Below are positions 17,144 through 26,308 of a stretch of 64,000 bases of DNA, piece by piece. Position 1 is the stretch's first letter, and each line of letters opens with the position of its first letter. Source of the DNA: RGZA01 sp041917755 (GTDB lineage Bacteria > Pseudomonadota > Alphaproteobacteria > UBA9219 > RGZA01). The notes under the pieces were generated by a model. The model was given only the letters and a program-made list of their open reading frames with translations. It was not told the DNA's origin and ran no database searches. The stretch spans positions 62,001 through 126,000 of the forward strand of contig JAYRWY010000017.1 in NCBI GenBank assembly GCA_041917755.1, read 5' to 3'. Made by a program: the position numbers and the translations under genes.

Positions 17144-17710
17144 ATGGCCTCTGCACAAGATTTTCTTGATTACGCATACCAAGTGAACGACGCTGCAAAG
17201 GCAGAAGTAACCAAGCTCATTCAGGAAGAAGACGAGCGTCGTCTGGCGTTATTGGCCGGATTTGCAGATGCCAAACTGATTGTTACATCACTGCGGGCAT
17301 TGCAAGAAGCATCAGCTGGCCGATTGGTTGCCAGTGTGTCTAAGAATGAATTTCAGGAAACTGCAACCATCGTTATTCGTGATGCCAAGGTTGCAGACCG
17401 TGCAATGACCATGCGTATGACATATCATGATGAGCGTCATGGGTTCCGCATGTTCGTTGATAAAAAAGGTGTAACGCTAAAGCCGCAAAAGGATGACGAT
17501 TGTTTCTTCCGTCAAGCCAATGATGATGAAATGGCGTTCTCAGAAAATGGCTTGATGCGAATGAATGAAATATCCGGCGCGGTACCTGCCTTCCAGCATA
17601 TTTTTGGCTGGGCAGGACATAGCAAAGATGAAGATGGCAAATGGTATATCGAGCGCCCAAAGGTTTACCCCATGATGCCGCGCGCTGGTAAATCCCAGCC
17701 CAAGCAATAA
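17144..17710 (+). CDS. Unknown cytoplasmic protein
   Basis: 188 residues with no recognised family, no signal peptide and no membrane segment. An alpha-helical N-terminus (about 1-65) is followed by a probable beta-rich middle (ETATIVIRDAKVADRAMTMRM). AAGGGATGGAAC provides a ribosome-binding site close to the ATG. It is followed by a hairpin with a T-run and lies between rsh and asd, probably as its own unit. Confidence 0.55.
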   Translation: MASAQDFLDYAYQVNDAAKAEVTKLIQEEDERRLALLAGFADAKLIVTSLRALQEASAGRLVASVSKNEFQETATIVIRDAKVADRAMTMRMTYHDERHGFRMFVDKKGVTLKPQKDDDCFFRQANDDEMAFSENGLMRMNEISGAVPAFQHIFGWAGHSKDEDGKWYIERPKVYPMMPRAGKSQPKQ

Positions 17711-17740
17711 TCCAGTTCAATTATTTTAAGCTTTTCGCGC

Positions 17741-17776
17741 GAAACGCTTGCGTTGCCGCAAGTTTCATGGTTTTTT
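17741..17776 (+). terminator. Probable intrinsic terminator
   Basis: CTTGCG/CGCAAG (17747-17752 with 17757-17762, loop TTGC) is extended by GAAA/TTTC across a two-base bulge. A run of six T residues follows at 17771-17776 after a four-base gap. It lies 30 bases after the preceding stop. The 12-base palindrome TTTCGCGCGAAA overlaps it at 17733-17744. Confidence 0.55.
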
Positions 17777-17808
17777 AGGCCTCCATTTAAGCAGTAGGAC
17801 TAAACATC

Positions 17809-18831
17809 ATGGGTAAAAAAGCATATAAAGTAGCCGTTGTGGGAGCCACCGGTGCCGTGGGCAAAGAAATGCTCGCCACTGTTGCCGACCGTCAATTCCC
17901 TGTTAGCGAAGTGGTGGCTTTGGCCTCCAAGAATTCGGCTGGCAGCGAAGTATCCTTTGGCGAAGATCAAATCTTGAAGGTTCAGGATTTGGGGACCTAT
18001 GATTTCAAGGGCACGGATATTTGCTTATCTTCGGCTGGCGCGAAAATTTCCGAAGAATTTGCGCCGCGCGCAGGTGCCGCCGGATGCGTGGTGATTGATA
18101 ACACCTCCCATTTCCGTATGGACCCCGATGTACCGTTGATTGTGCCCGAAGTTAACCCAGAAGCCATCGCCGGATATAAGAAACGCAATATCATTGCCAA
18201 CCCAAATTGCTCGACCATTCAGATGGTGGTGGCATTAAAGCCATTGCACGATGTTGCCAAAATCAAACGCATTGTGGTGGCAACTTATCAATCCACCTCG
18301 GGCGGCGGTAAGGAAGCGATGGATGAATTGTTCACCCAGACCCGCGCGGTATTTGTAAATGACCCGTTGGTAAAGGAAGTATTCCCGAAACAAATCGCCT
18401 TTAACGTTATTCCGCAAATTGATGTGTTCATGGAAGATGGATACACCAAGGAAGAATGGAAGATGGTGGTGGAAACCAAGAAAATCCTTGATCCAAAGAT
18501 TAAGGTAACGGCGACTTGCGTGCGCGTTCCTGTGTTTGTATCGCACAGCGAAGCCGTGACGGTGGAGTTTGAAAACCCTATTTCAGCGGCTGAGGCCAAG
18601 GAAATCTTGCGCAAGGCTCCCGGCGTGGTGGTGGTTGACCATCTCTCGGCGGATGGCTATGTCACGCCGATTGAAGTGGCGGGTGAAGACCCCGTTTACG
18701 TATCGCGTATCCGCGAGGATATTACGGTTGAAAACGGCCTGACCATGTGGATTGTTTCGGATAATTTGAGAAAAGGTGCAGCTTTAAACGCCGTACAGAT
18801 TGCCGAAGTGCTCGCCAAGCACTATCTATAA
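17809..18831 (+). CDS. asd: Aspartate-semialdehyde dehydrogenase
   Basis: 340 residues, standard length. It converts aspartyl-4-phosphate to aspartate-semialdehyde with NADPH in the lysine/threonine/methionine branch. The N-terminal Rossmann motif is VAVVGATGAVGKEM, the catalytic cysteine is in NPNCSTIQM (about residue 130), and ATYQSTSGGGKEAMDEL is the conserved substrate/cofactor loop. The upstream enzyme of the pathway, aspartate kinase, is also in the window at 38288. A membrane-protein gene follows 3 bases later. Confidence 0.97.
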   Translation: MGKKAYKVAVVGATGAVGKEMLATVADRQFPVSEVVALASKNSAGSEVSFGEDQILKVQDLGTYDFKGTDICLSSAGAKISEEFAPRAGAAGCVVIDNTSHFRMDPDVPLIVPEVNPEAIAGYKKRNIIANPNCSTIQMVVALKPLHDVAKIKRIVVATYQSTSGGGKEAMDELFTQTRAVFVNDPLVKEVFPKQIAFNVIPQIDVFMEDGYTKEEWKMVVETKKILDPKIKVTATCVRVPVFVSHSEAVTVEFENPISAAEAKEILRKAPGVVVVDHLSADGYVTPIEVAGEDPVYVSRIREDITVENGLTMWIVSDNLRKGAALNAVQIAEVLAKHYL

Positions 18832-18834
18832 TAT

Positions 18835-19326
18835 ATGAAGCCAAACGAAGATCCAACCATAGTCAAACCAAGCATATGGTGCGCTTGGTTTACATTAATG
18901 TATCTACCTGTTCTTTTCATACCCCGTATGCTTGCGCATGCTGGGTTTCCAGTGATGATTTCAGGTTTGCTTGCAGGGGCATTGATACTCTATTTTTGTA
19001 AGGGTCTGAGGATTTTCTTTTTTAAAAACGTAGTTATATCATATTCTGTGCTAGCAATCGTAGGATTAATCGGCACCCTCATTAAATACTCTGGCAATAG
19101 ATTTTTGATGGACTACATCGTTGGTAGTTTAGGGATGATTTTTTGGTTTACGATTATCCCTCTGATACCCACCGCGATTATGGGTTACTCAATTATTGTA
19201 GGAACTTTTATGGCGCAAATGGTAAGGGTTCCAAAAATAATTGAATACGTTGCGTTAGCCACAAGTCCTGTTGCATCCTATATTCTGATATGTGGCGTGT
19301 GCTGGCTTAACACATGTTATGTCTAA
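18835..19326 (+). CDS. Small integral membrane protein of unknown function
   Basis: 163 residues with about four hydrophobic segments. No family is recognised. It has no obvious ribosome-binding site and begins three bases after the asd stop, so translational coupling is likely. Its DNA looks more A+T-rich than the flanking asd and hslU genes, which may mark a later insertion between two housekeeping genes. Stop and hslU start are 17 bases apart. Confidence 0.55.
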   Translation: MKPNEDPTIVKPSIWCAWFTLMYLPVLFIPRMLAHAGFPVMISGLLAGALILYFCKGLRIFFFKNVVISYSVLAIVGLIGTLIKYSGNRFLMDYIVGSLGMIFWFTIIPLIPTAIMGYSIIVGTFMAQMVRVPKIIEYVALATSPVASYILICGVCWLNTCYV

Positions 19327-19343
19327 TTTCTTAGTGATTTTCT

Positions 19344-20657
19344 ATGACCGAACTGACCCCTAAAGAAATCGTTGCTGAGCTTGATAAACACATTATCGGG
19401 CAAAAGGATGCCAAACGCGCCGTATCGGTGGCGTTGCGCAATCGTTGGCGTCGCCAGCAATTGCCCGATGATCTGCGCGATGAAGTATTGCCCAAAAACA
19501 TTCTGATGATTGGGCCAACGGGCGTGGGTAAAACCGAAATCGCCCGCCGTCTGGCCAAATTGGCGGATGCGCCGTTTATTAAGGTAGAGGCAACCAAATA
19601 CACCGAAGTGGGTTATGTGGGCCGCGATGTGGAACAAATCATCCGTGATTTGATGGAAAGCGCAGTTGCAGGCGCGAAGGTCAAATCGCGCAAGGAAGTA
19701 AAAGCGCGTGCAGAAAAACTTGCTGAAGATCGCATCATCGCGGCACTTGTGGGTGAAACCGCCAGCACCGAGACCAAACAGAAATTCCGCGCCATGCTTA
19801 AAGACGGTGAATTGGAAGACCGCGAAATTGAAGTAGAAGTGGCCGATGAAAGCCCGCTATCCATGCCAACCGTAGATGTGCCCGGTATGCCCGGCGCGCA
19901 GATGGGTATGCTGAATCTGGGTGATATGTTCGGTAAAACCTTTGGTGGGCGTACCAAAACCAAGCGCATGAATGTCAAAGAAGCCCGCGTGGTATTGGCA
20001 CAAGAAGAAGCCGATAAATTGCTTGATCAAGATAAAATGGTGGCCAGCGCGGTGGAAGCAGTGGAACAACGCGGCATCGTATTCATCGATGAAATCGACA
20101 AGATTGCGGCGCGCCAGGAATTTCGCGGTGGCGGTGATGTATCCCGTGAAGGTGTGCAGCGCGATTTATTGCCATTGATTGAAGGCACAACCGTATCCAC
20201 CAAATATGGCATGGTGAAAACCGACCATGTGTTGTTCATCTGCTCTGGTGCGTTTCATATTGCTAAGCCATCTGACCTGCTGCCGGAATTACAGGGTCGT
20301 TTACCCATTCGCGTGGAACTGAGCGCGTTGAGCGAAGATGATTTGCGTAGCATCTTAACCGACACGCAGGCCAATCTGGTACGTCAGTACAAGGCATTAA
20401 TGGAAACCGAAGGCGTGACCTTGGATATCACTGGTGATGCGATTGACGCGTTGGCTCGGCTGGCGGCACAGATTAATGCGACGGTTGAAAATATTGGCGC
20501 GCGGCGTTTGCACACAGTATTGGAGCGCCTGCTTGAAGATATCAGCTTTGAGGCAAGCGAGCGTAAAGGCGAGACCCTGACCATTAATGCGGCGGTGGTG
20601 CAGGAAAAAGTTGGCGAATTGGCCAAGAATACCGATTTATCCAAGTTTATCCTCTAA
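19344..20657 (+). CDS. hslU: ATP-dependent protease ATPase subunit HslU
   Basis: 437 residues, the normal size. HslU is the AAA+ unfoldase that feeds the HslV peptidase. It begins with the HslU N-terminus (TPKEIVAELDKHIIGQ), has Walker A GPTGVGKTE (about residues 56-64), the central I-domain (about 110-240), Walker B IVFIDEIDKI and the arginine-finger/sensor region. The C-terminal tail DLSKFIL is the conserved peptide that docks into HslV, so a partner is expected. hslV is normally immediately upstream but is absent; asd and a membrane protein occupy that place. Confidence 0.96.
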   Translation: MTELTPKEIVAELDKHIIGQKDAKRAVSVALRNRWRRQQLPDDLRDEVLPKNILMIGPTGVGKTEIARRLAKLADAPFIKVEATKYTEVGYVGRDVEQIIRDLMESAVAGAKVKSRKEVKARAEKLAEDRIIAALVGETASTETKQKFRAMLKDGELEDREIEVEVADESPLSMPTVDVPGMPGAQMGMLNLGDMFGKTFGGRTKTKRMNVKEARVVLAQEEADKLLDQDKMVASAVEAVEQRGIVFIDEIDKIAARQEFRGGGDVSREGVQRDLLPLIEGTTVSTKYGMVKTDHVLFICSGAFHIAKPSDLLPELQGRLPIRVELSALSEDDLRSILTDTQANLVRQYKALMETEGVTLDITGDAIDALARLAAQINATVENIGARRLHTVLERLLEDISFEASERKGETLTINAAVVQEKVGELAKNTDLSKFIL

Positions 20658-20715
20658 AAAGCCCCCTTATTTTACCTCTTGAAAGCATTTCTGGCTTTGC
20701 CCACCAGCGGCTGGT

Positions 20716-20745
20716 TCCCTAGATTTACGCCATGTTAACTAGGGA
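20716..20745 (+). promoter_or_regulatory. Inverted repeat enclosing the ribosome-binding site of an exported-protein gene
   Basis: TCCCTAG (20716-20722) and CTAGGGA (20739-20745) are perfect 7-bp complements around a 16-base loop. The right arm contains the AGGGA ribosome-binding site of the ATG at 20754. A T-run follows (TATTTTTT). If formed in RNA the hairpin would hide the ribosome-binding site, or it could act as an attenuator or terminator after hslU. A further stem ACCAG/CTGGT lies just upstream. Confidence 0.45.
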
Positions 20746-20753
20746 TATTTTTT

Positions 20754-22475
20754 ATGCGTATACGTGAATTATTTGTCATGACTGCAGTAGCGCTCGGCGC
20801 ATTGAGCGTAAGTGCCACGCCAGTACAAGGCCAAAGCCGGGACCCGGATGTTGCTACTGAAGAAGCATTTCACCGTGATGAAGAATTAGAACTATTGCGC
20901 AGTAAGGTGCCTGCGGCCGTTTTGCCCTTGCGCTGGCAGGAAGCATATCTGGGTGATGACAACGGCGTACGTCATCCGCAGTATCTGGCAACATTACTGC
21001 GTGAGTATGCGAGCGCCAATGCCACCAACAAAATGCATACAATCAAATGGGTAGAAGCGCTTGCAGCAGAACTGGTACAGCGCGGCGATGGCGAGATGTT
21101 TATGATATTAGCCGCGCATTATGTGCATCATCATACCAATGTAAATTATGATAGCGCATTTTCGGGGCGGCGCTTGACCCTTGGGCGGAAAATTGAACAT
21201 CTTGGTGCGCTGATAAATAAAAATCTTGCAGCCATGGCGGCAGATGACCAGCGCAAGTTCAAGGAAAGTTTTGCCCGAGCAGTTGCAGGGACCATTGTGA
21301 ACAACTGCGATGAAGATGGCGATAAGCCCTTGTGTAACCCCAGCCCAGATTTACCGTTGGCGGTATTGGGCTATCGGTTATTGGTGGATTATTGTGGCGG
21401 TAGTGGGCCGGATGCCGCATCCGCGTCACGCTCGGCCTTTCGCGAGATGCGTGGGCAATTGGCAAAACACACCTTGAGCGCGGAGGATATGCAGGGCTTA
21501 TTCACCCATCAAGGGATTGTGGATTTTCAACAGGTCACATCGACTTACACCTTATCCAGTCAATCGCCAGTAATGATGTTGATGGAGATGGGCGTGCGTG
21601 TGGATGCCAAAACAGGGCACAGTCTGCGCCGTTTATTTATGTCGTATCTGCAGCAGCCGGAAAACCGTGCTTTTGCTATTTTTCTATTCAACCGTACCTT
21701 CCAAGCTGCTCATGCACAGCGTGCGACCGGCCAGTACAACTCGATGGCTTTGCGCACTATTGCGCCGGAATGGCAAAACGCGGTGAGCGAGACACTGACG
21801 GTTGATGCAATTAAGGCCCTTTATATGCAAGTCTATGTGAATGGTGCGGCGAACACGCAGCAGCTCTTACTGGCGGCACGGCATAAGGATCTGACCGCGC
21901 AGCAACAAAAGCAGATGGTGGCAGTATTTGCTGCTGTATTAAAGCAGGCTGCTGCTAAACCCGAGCTGTATTACCGGATGATGGATGATTTTAAAGGCAA
22001 TGCACAATACCAAGCCGCGTTGCTTGATTATCAACCCACCATGCCGCTTGAACAGGTGGCCAAGCATTACCGTTATCTGGCCAATATCTACATCACGGCC
22101 ACCGCGATTGATAAAACGATTGATAGCAATTTGCGCCTCACCGATTTGGTAAAAGTCAACGCCGCCTTGCCAAAACCCAAACAGATGCATGCCACCACAT
22201 TCAAAGGTATTGTGCTGCAGTTTGCCAAGGACATAGCGGGTGATGAGGATAAAAGTTATCAGCTGGCCAAGCTGGTTTCGACTTCCATGAATATGGGGTG
22301 GGCCGCATTGGTAACACCGGAGTTGGTCGCAAACATGCGCTCGACCTTAAAGACACGAACCGATGGTTTTGCCAGCGAGACTTTGGACACCATTTTGCGT
22401 GTGAAGGCCGAACAAAAACTGCGTGACCAGATGTGGAGTATCACCTTGCGCGGTGCCATTCGCCCCAAGCCATAA
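20754..22475 (+). CDS. Large exported protein of unknown function
   Basis: 573 residues. The N-terminus (MRIRELFVMTAVALGALSVSATPVQGQ) is a Sec signal peptide, with likely cleavage near residue 27 after an AxxxxG-type region, so the protein is periplasmic or outer-membrane associated. The mature part is largely alpha-helical with four cysteines in a short block (NNCDEDGDKPLCNPSPD and VDYCGG), perhaps disulfide-linked. No family is recognised. The AGGGA site eight bases before the ATG lies within a hairpin. Confidence 0.6.
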   Translation: MRIRELFVMTAVALGALSVSATPVQGQSRDPDVATEEAFHRDEELELLRSKVPAAVLPLRWQEAYLGDDNGVRHPQYLATLLREYASANATNKMHTIKWVEALAAELVQRGDGEMFMILAAHYVHHHTNVNYDSAFSGRRLTLGRKIEHLGALINKNLAAMAADDQRKFKESFARAVAGTIVNNCDEDGDKPLCNPSPDLPLAVLGYRLLVDYCGGSGPDAASASRSAFREMRGQLAKHTLSAEDMQGLFTHQGIVDFQQVTSTYTLSSQSPVMMLMEMGVRVDAKTGHSLRRLFMSYLQQPENRAFAIFLFNRTFQAAHAQRATGQYNSMALRTIAPEWQNAVSETLTVDAIKALYMQVYVNGAANTQQLLLAARHKDLTAQQQKQMVAVFAAVLKQAAAKPELYYRMMDDFKGNAQYQAALLDYQPTMPLEQVAKHYRYLANIYITATAIDKTIDSNLRLTDLVKVNAALPKPKQMHATTFKGIVLQFAKDIAGDEDKSYQLAKLVSTSMNMGWAALVTPELVANMRSTLKTRTDGFASETLDTILRVKAEQKLRDQMWSITLRGAIRPKP

Positions 22476-22574
22476 GGTGATTTTTGGCTTGTCACAAAAG
22501 GCAGATTTCGTTAGGTAGAGTTATTCAAACGAGTTGGTTTTTATCATTTATTTTTTAAAGCAAAGGAAACATCC

Positions 22575-23609
22575 ATGACGCAGCATTCAACAAAACCTAT
22601 TATGCTTATTCCGGATACGTTTGATGTGAATGTGCCAGCCGCTATTTCCGAGATGTATGATGTGGTGCGCTATGACCATAAAGAATGTGATGTGGATGCA
22701 GCCACACTGGCGCGTGCATCATTTCTGGTGACGCTGGGCCATCCCAAGGTTGACCGTTTGCGCGCCATGATTGACCAAATTCCAACCACCAACAAATTGG
22801 TTATTCAATCCGGATTTGCCGGCGTGGATATTTTCTTGAACCCGCCATTACATCCCGACATTGCGCTATGCCGCGGCGAAGGGTTACACAATGCCCCAAC
22901 TGCTGAACATGCAGCGTTATTGGCGCTCAGCAGTCTTGCTGATATGCAGCAAATGTTCAGAGATCAAGCGCAGCGGCTGTGGGATAGAACCCGTTATACG
23001 CGTAATTTAAGCACGGGCCATCGTTTGGAACGTAAGCGTGTGTTGATTGTGGGTTATGGCTCGATTGGTAAAGATATTGCCCGCCGTTTGAACGCATTTG
23101 ATGTGGCGAGTGTGGAAGGCGTTGTAACCACCCTGCGCGGCCGTCAGTTCGATATTCCGGTTCATGAACAAAAAGATTTAAACACAATCGCCAAAAATTT
23201 TGATGTGATTGTTTCAGTGGTGCCGGGCGGTGCAGGTACAACCAATATGTTTGATATGGCATTCTTCCAGTCGATGCACAAAAATGCATTCTTCATCAAT
23301 GTGGGTCGCGGCACGGCAGTGGTGGAAGAAGATCTGGATGCTGCTCTGCGCCAGGGAATTATCAAAGGCGCAGCTATTGATGTAGCCCGCGTTGAAAATG
23401 CCGAAAAACCCGATGCGGATTGGCTGCTATGGACCACGCCGAATTTGACCATCACCCCGCATGTGGCGGGCGGCGGGCCAAACTATTTTGCCAAGGCGTG
23501 GGCACTTATCGAACAGCAATGCAAGGCATTGCGCAGCCATGGCAATTTGGAATTTGTGGTGATGGGTCCCAAGAATGTGAAGCTGGATGCGCCTAAACTG
23601 ACGCGTTAA
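22575..23609 (+). CDS. D-isomer-specific 2-hydroxyacid dehydrogenase family
   Basis: 344 residues. The NAD-binding motif RVLIVGYGSIGKDIARRL is at about 154-171. The catalytic arginine/glutamate/histidine block is represented by NVGRGTAVVEEDLDAAL, the aspartate in GAAIDVARVENAEKP and the histidine in NLTITPHVAGGG. It probably oxidises or reduces a 2-hydroxy/2-keto acid with NAD(P); the substrate is not predictable. AAAGGAAAC before the ATG is the ribosome-binding site. Its stop overlaps that of the convergent purD gene by 4 bases. Confidence 0.85.
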   Translation: MTQHSTKPIMLIPDTFDVNVPAAISEMYDVVRYDHKECDVDAATLARASFLVTLGHPKVDRLRAMIDQIPTTNKLVIQSGFAGVDIFLNPPLHPDIALCRGEGLHNAPTAEHAALLALSSLADMQQMFRDQAQRLWDRTRYTRNLSTGHRLERKRVLIVGYGSIGKDIARRLNAFDVASVEGVVTTLRGRQFDIPVHEQKDLNTIAKNFDVIVSVVPGGAGTTNMFDMAFFQSMHKNAFFINVGRGTAVVEEDLDAALRQGIIKGAAIDVARVENAEKPDADWLLWTTPNLTITPHVAGGGPNYFAKAWALIEQQCKALRSHGNLEFVVMGPKNVKLDAPKLTR

Positions 23610-24871
23610 AGCGCACGCCAGCCAATGTCGCGGCGGCAAAAGCCTTCCGGCCAATCAATGCCATCGACAGCCTTATAGGCATAATGCTGCGCATCTTTGA
23701 GCGTCTCACTAAAGCCGGTGACGCCCAATACGCGTCCGCCATTGGCAAGAATGGCGCCATTATTGTTGATGGTGCCCGCGTGAAATACCACGACATTTGG
23801 AAAATCCATGACCTTATCCAGACCGTGAATGTGTGTATTTTTTTCATAAGTGCCCGGGTAACCTTTTGCGGCCATTACCACACAGAGTGCCGCGCAATTA
23901 TGCCATTCCAACGTTACTTCATTCAAACGGCTGAGCGCTGTTTTATGCAGCACATCCAGTAAATCGGATTTCAGGCGTGGTAGCATCGCCTGTGTTTCCG
24001 GATCACCAAAGCGGGCATTATATTCAATCAGCTTCGGGCCTTCTTTGGTAAGCATTAAGCCCGCAAACAACACCCCGCGAAAGGGCGTGCCATCTTTTGC
24101 CATTTGCTTTGCTGTCGGCAGCACGATGGTTTGCATGATGGTGTCTTGCATCGCATCTGTAATTATGGGTGCGGGGGAGTAGGCGCCCATACCGCCGGTA
24201 TTAGGGCCTTTATCGCCGTCATAGGCGCGTTTATGGTCTTGCGCATGGGCAAAGGGAATAGCGGTTTCACCATCCACCAATGCAAAGAAGCTGGCTTCTT
24301 CGCCTTCCATATATTCTTCAATAACCAGTGATGCGCCGGCAGCGCCAAAAGCTTTATCCAGCATAGCGGCATTAATGGCCGCAAGGGCTTCTTCTTTGGT
24401 CATTGCAACCGTGACGCCTTTACCTGCGGCAAGGCCATCGGCCTTTACCACAATGGGTGCGCCATGTTGTTCAACATAGGCTTTGGCTTGTTCGATATCG
24501 GTAAAGCGTGCATAGCGCGCGGTGGGGATATTGGCCCGTGCACATAAATCTTTCATGAAGCCTTTTGAGCCTTCGATTTGTGCTGCGGCTTTGGTTGGGC
24601 CAAACACGGCGATGCCATTCTTTTGTAATAAGTCGGTCAGACCATTTACGAGCGGAACTTCGGGCCCGATAATGACAAAGTCGATGGAGTGGTCGTGCAC
24701 GGCGCGTAAAATCGCCTTGTTATCCTCCACGCTGATGGGCAGGCAAATGGCCATTTCGGCGATACCGGCATTGCCAGGTGCAGCATAGAGCTTGGTCAGC
24801 TTGGGTGAATTGCTAATGGTCCAGCTAATGGCATGTTCGCGGCCGCCGGAGCCGATAATCAGTACATTCAT
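23606..24871 (-). CDS. purD: Phosphoribosylamine-glycine ligase
   Basis: 421 residues, standard length. It joins 5-phosphoribosylamine and glycine in step two of purine synthesis, in the cytoplasm. The N-terminus MNVLIIGSGGREHAI is the family hallmark. ATP-grasp motifs include GSKGFMKDLC, VKADGLAAGKGV and KGPNTGGMGAYSPAP, with metal ligands in EYNARFGDPETQ. It is divergent from xseA over 81 bases, where both promoters must lie. Confidence 0.97.
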   Translation of the reverse strand: MNVLIIGSGGREHAISWTISNSPKLTKLYAAPGNAGIAEMAICLPISVEDNKAILRAVHDHSIDFVIIGPEVPLVNGLTDLLQKNGIAVFGPTKAAAQIEGSKGFMKDLCARANIPTARYARFTDIEQAKAYVEQHGAPIVVKADGLAAGKGVTVAMTKEEALAAINAAMLDKAFGAAGASLVIEEYMEGEEASFFALVDGETAIPFAHAQDHKRAYDGDKGPNTGGMGAYSPAPIITDAMQDTIMQTIVLPTAKQMAKDGTPFRGVLFAGLMLTKEGPKLIEYNARFGDPETQAMLPRLKSDLLDVLHKTALSRLNEVTLEWHNCAALCVVMAAKGYPGTYEKNTHIHGLDKVMDFPNVVVFHAGTINNNGAILANGGRVLGVTGFSETLKDAQHYAYKAVDGIDWPEGFCRRDIGWRAL

Positions 24872-24952
24872 GGGGAGTCTTTAAGATTGGTTTTAAGGTC
24901 TGCTTCTTTTAGCTATAGTAGCAGGATTACTCAACCCCCACCTTGTTGAACT

Positions 24953-26308
24953 ATGTCATTGCTCGACCAGCCCGTTCCCGGAAGCAACCTTCCTGAATAC
25001 ACCGTTGCCGAAATCTCCGCGCAGCTGAAGCGCAGCGTGGAAGAAGAATTCGGCCATGTGCGGGTGCGTGGTGAAATTTCACAGCCCAAATTGCATACAT
25101 CGGGCCATCTCTATTTCACGCTGAAGGATGAAAACGCAAATCTGGCGGGGGTGTGTTGGCGCGGGCAAGTAGGCCGGTTAAAGGTCAAACCCCAAGAAGG
25201 GATGGAAGTGGTTGTTGAAGGCCGCCTGACCACTTTCCCCGGGCAATCGAAATATCAGATTGTGGTGGAACAAATGGCATTGGCGGGCGTGGGCGCGCTC
25301 ATGAAAATGCTGGAAGACCGCAAAAAGAAACTGGCGGCGGAAGGCCTATTTGATGAATCCCGCAAAAAGCCATTGCCCTATATGCCATCGGTGATTGGTG
25401 TGATTACCTCGCCGACAGGCGCGGTGATCAAAGATATTTTGCATCGGTTGGCTGACCGCTTTCCATGCCATGTGTTGGTGTGGCCCGTTGCCGTACAAGG
25501 CGATGGCGCGGCGGTACAAATTGCCAATGCTGTGGCTGGCTTTAATTCGCTTGATAAAAATGGCTTTATTCCAATTCCAGATGTGTTGATTGTTGCGCGC
25601 GGTGGCGGTTCACTCGAAGATATGCTGCCTTTTTATGAAGAAAGCGTAGTGCGTGCGGTTGCCAATAGCCGTATTCCGGTTATCTCCGCCGTGGGGCATG
25701 AAACCGACACCACGATGATCGATTTTGCATCCGATAGGCGCGCGCCCACGCCCACCGCCGCAGCGGAAATGGCCGTGCCGGTACGCCTTGATTTAATCGC
25801 AAGCCTGCGTGAAAGCGGTAACCGTTTGGATGGCGCGGCGCGCCGTTACATTGAAAAGCAAAGTCTGCAAGTCGCGCGGCTTGCCGGAAAGCTAACCCAT
25901 CCACGTGTGATGCTGGAAACATTGGCGCAGCGTCTGGATGACCGCGCGGAACGCTTGCAAACAGCGGCCACGACGATGCTAAGCCGCCAACAGCAACGCC
26001 TTGCGCGATTGGCAGCTGGCCTCAACATTTTACCGCTTAAGCAGAACATTCAGCATGGCGGGCAGAAACTGGAAAGCCTGACCTTGCGCTTGCAAACTGC
26101 AGTGCGGCTTCAGTTTGAAAAAAAGATGCAGCGGCTCTCTGCCACCGGACAATTATTGGAAAGCCTGTCCTATCACTCCGTGCTTCGTCGCGGGTTTGTA
26201 TTGGTGCGAGATGAGGCAGGCAACACCATTATGCGCGCTGCAGATGTGAAGGCGGGCAGTGACTTAAACCTGACCTTTGCGGATGGCGACAGACAAGTTA
26301 AGGCTTGA
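24953..26308 (+). CDS. xseA: Exodeoxyribonuclease VII large subunit
   Basis: 451 residues. The OB-fold N-terminus (about 15-110, with HVRVRGEISQPK and SGHLYFTLKDENA) binds single-stranded DNA. The catalytic core has the conserved IGVITSPTGAVIKDILHR and GGGSLEDMLPFYEE, then GHETDTTMIDFASDRRAPTPTAAAE, and a helical C-terminal region. XseA pairs with XseB, which is not in the window. The 3-prime end overlaps the convergent lpxK by 11 bases. Confidence 0.95.
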   Translation: MSLLDQPVPGSNLPEYTVAEISAQLKRSVEEEFGHVRVRGEISQPKLHTSGHLYFTLKDENANLAGVCWRGQVGRLKVKPQEGMEVVVEGRLTTFPGQSKYQIVVEQMALAGVGALMKMLEDRKKKLAAEGLFDESRKKPLPYMPSVIGVITSPTGAVIKDILHRLADRFPCHVLVWPVAVQGDGAAVQIANAVAGFNSLDKNGFIPIPDVLIVARGGGSLEDMLPFYEESVVRAVANSRIPVISAVGHETDTTMIDFASDRRAPTPTAAAEMAVPVRLDLIASLRESGNRLDGAARRYIEKQSLQVARLAGKLTHPRVMLETLAQRLDDRAERLQTAATTMLSRQQQRLARLAAGLNILPLKQNIQHGGQKLESLTLRLQTAVRLQFEKKMQRLSATGQLLESLSYHSVLRRGFVLVRDEAGNTIMRAADVKAGSDLNLTFADGDRQVKA

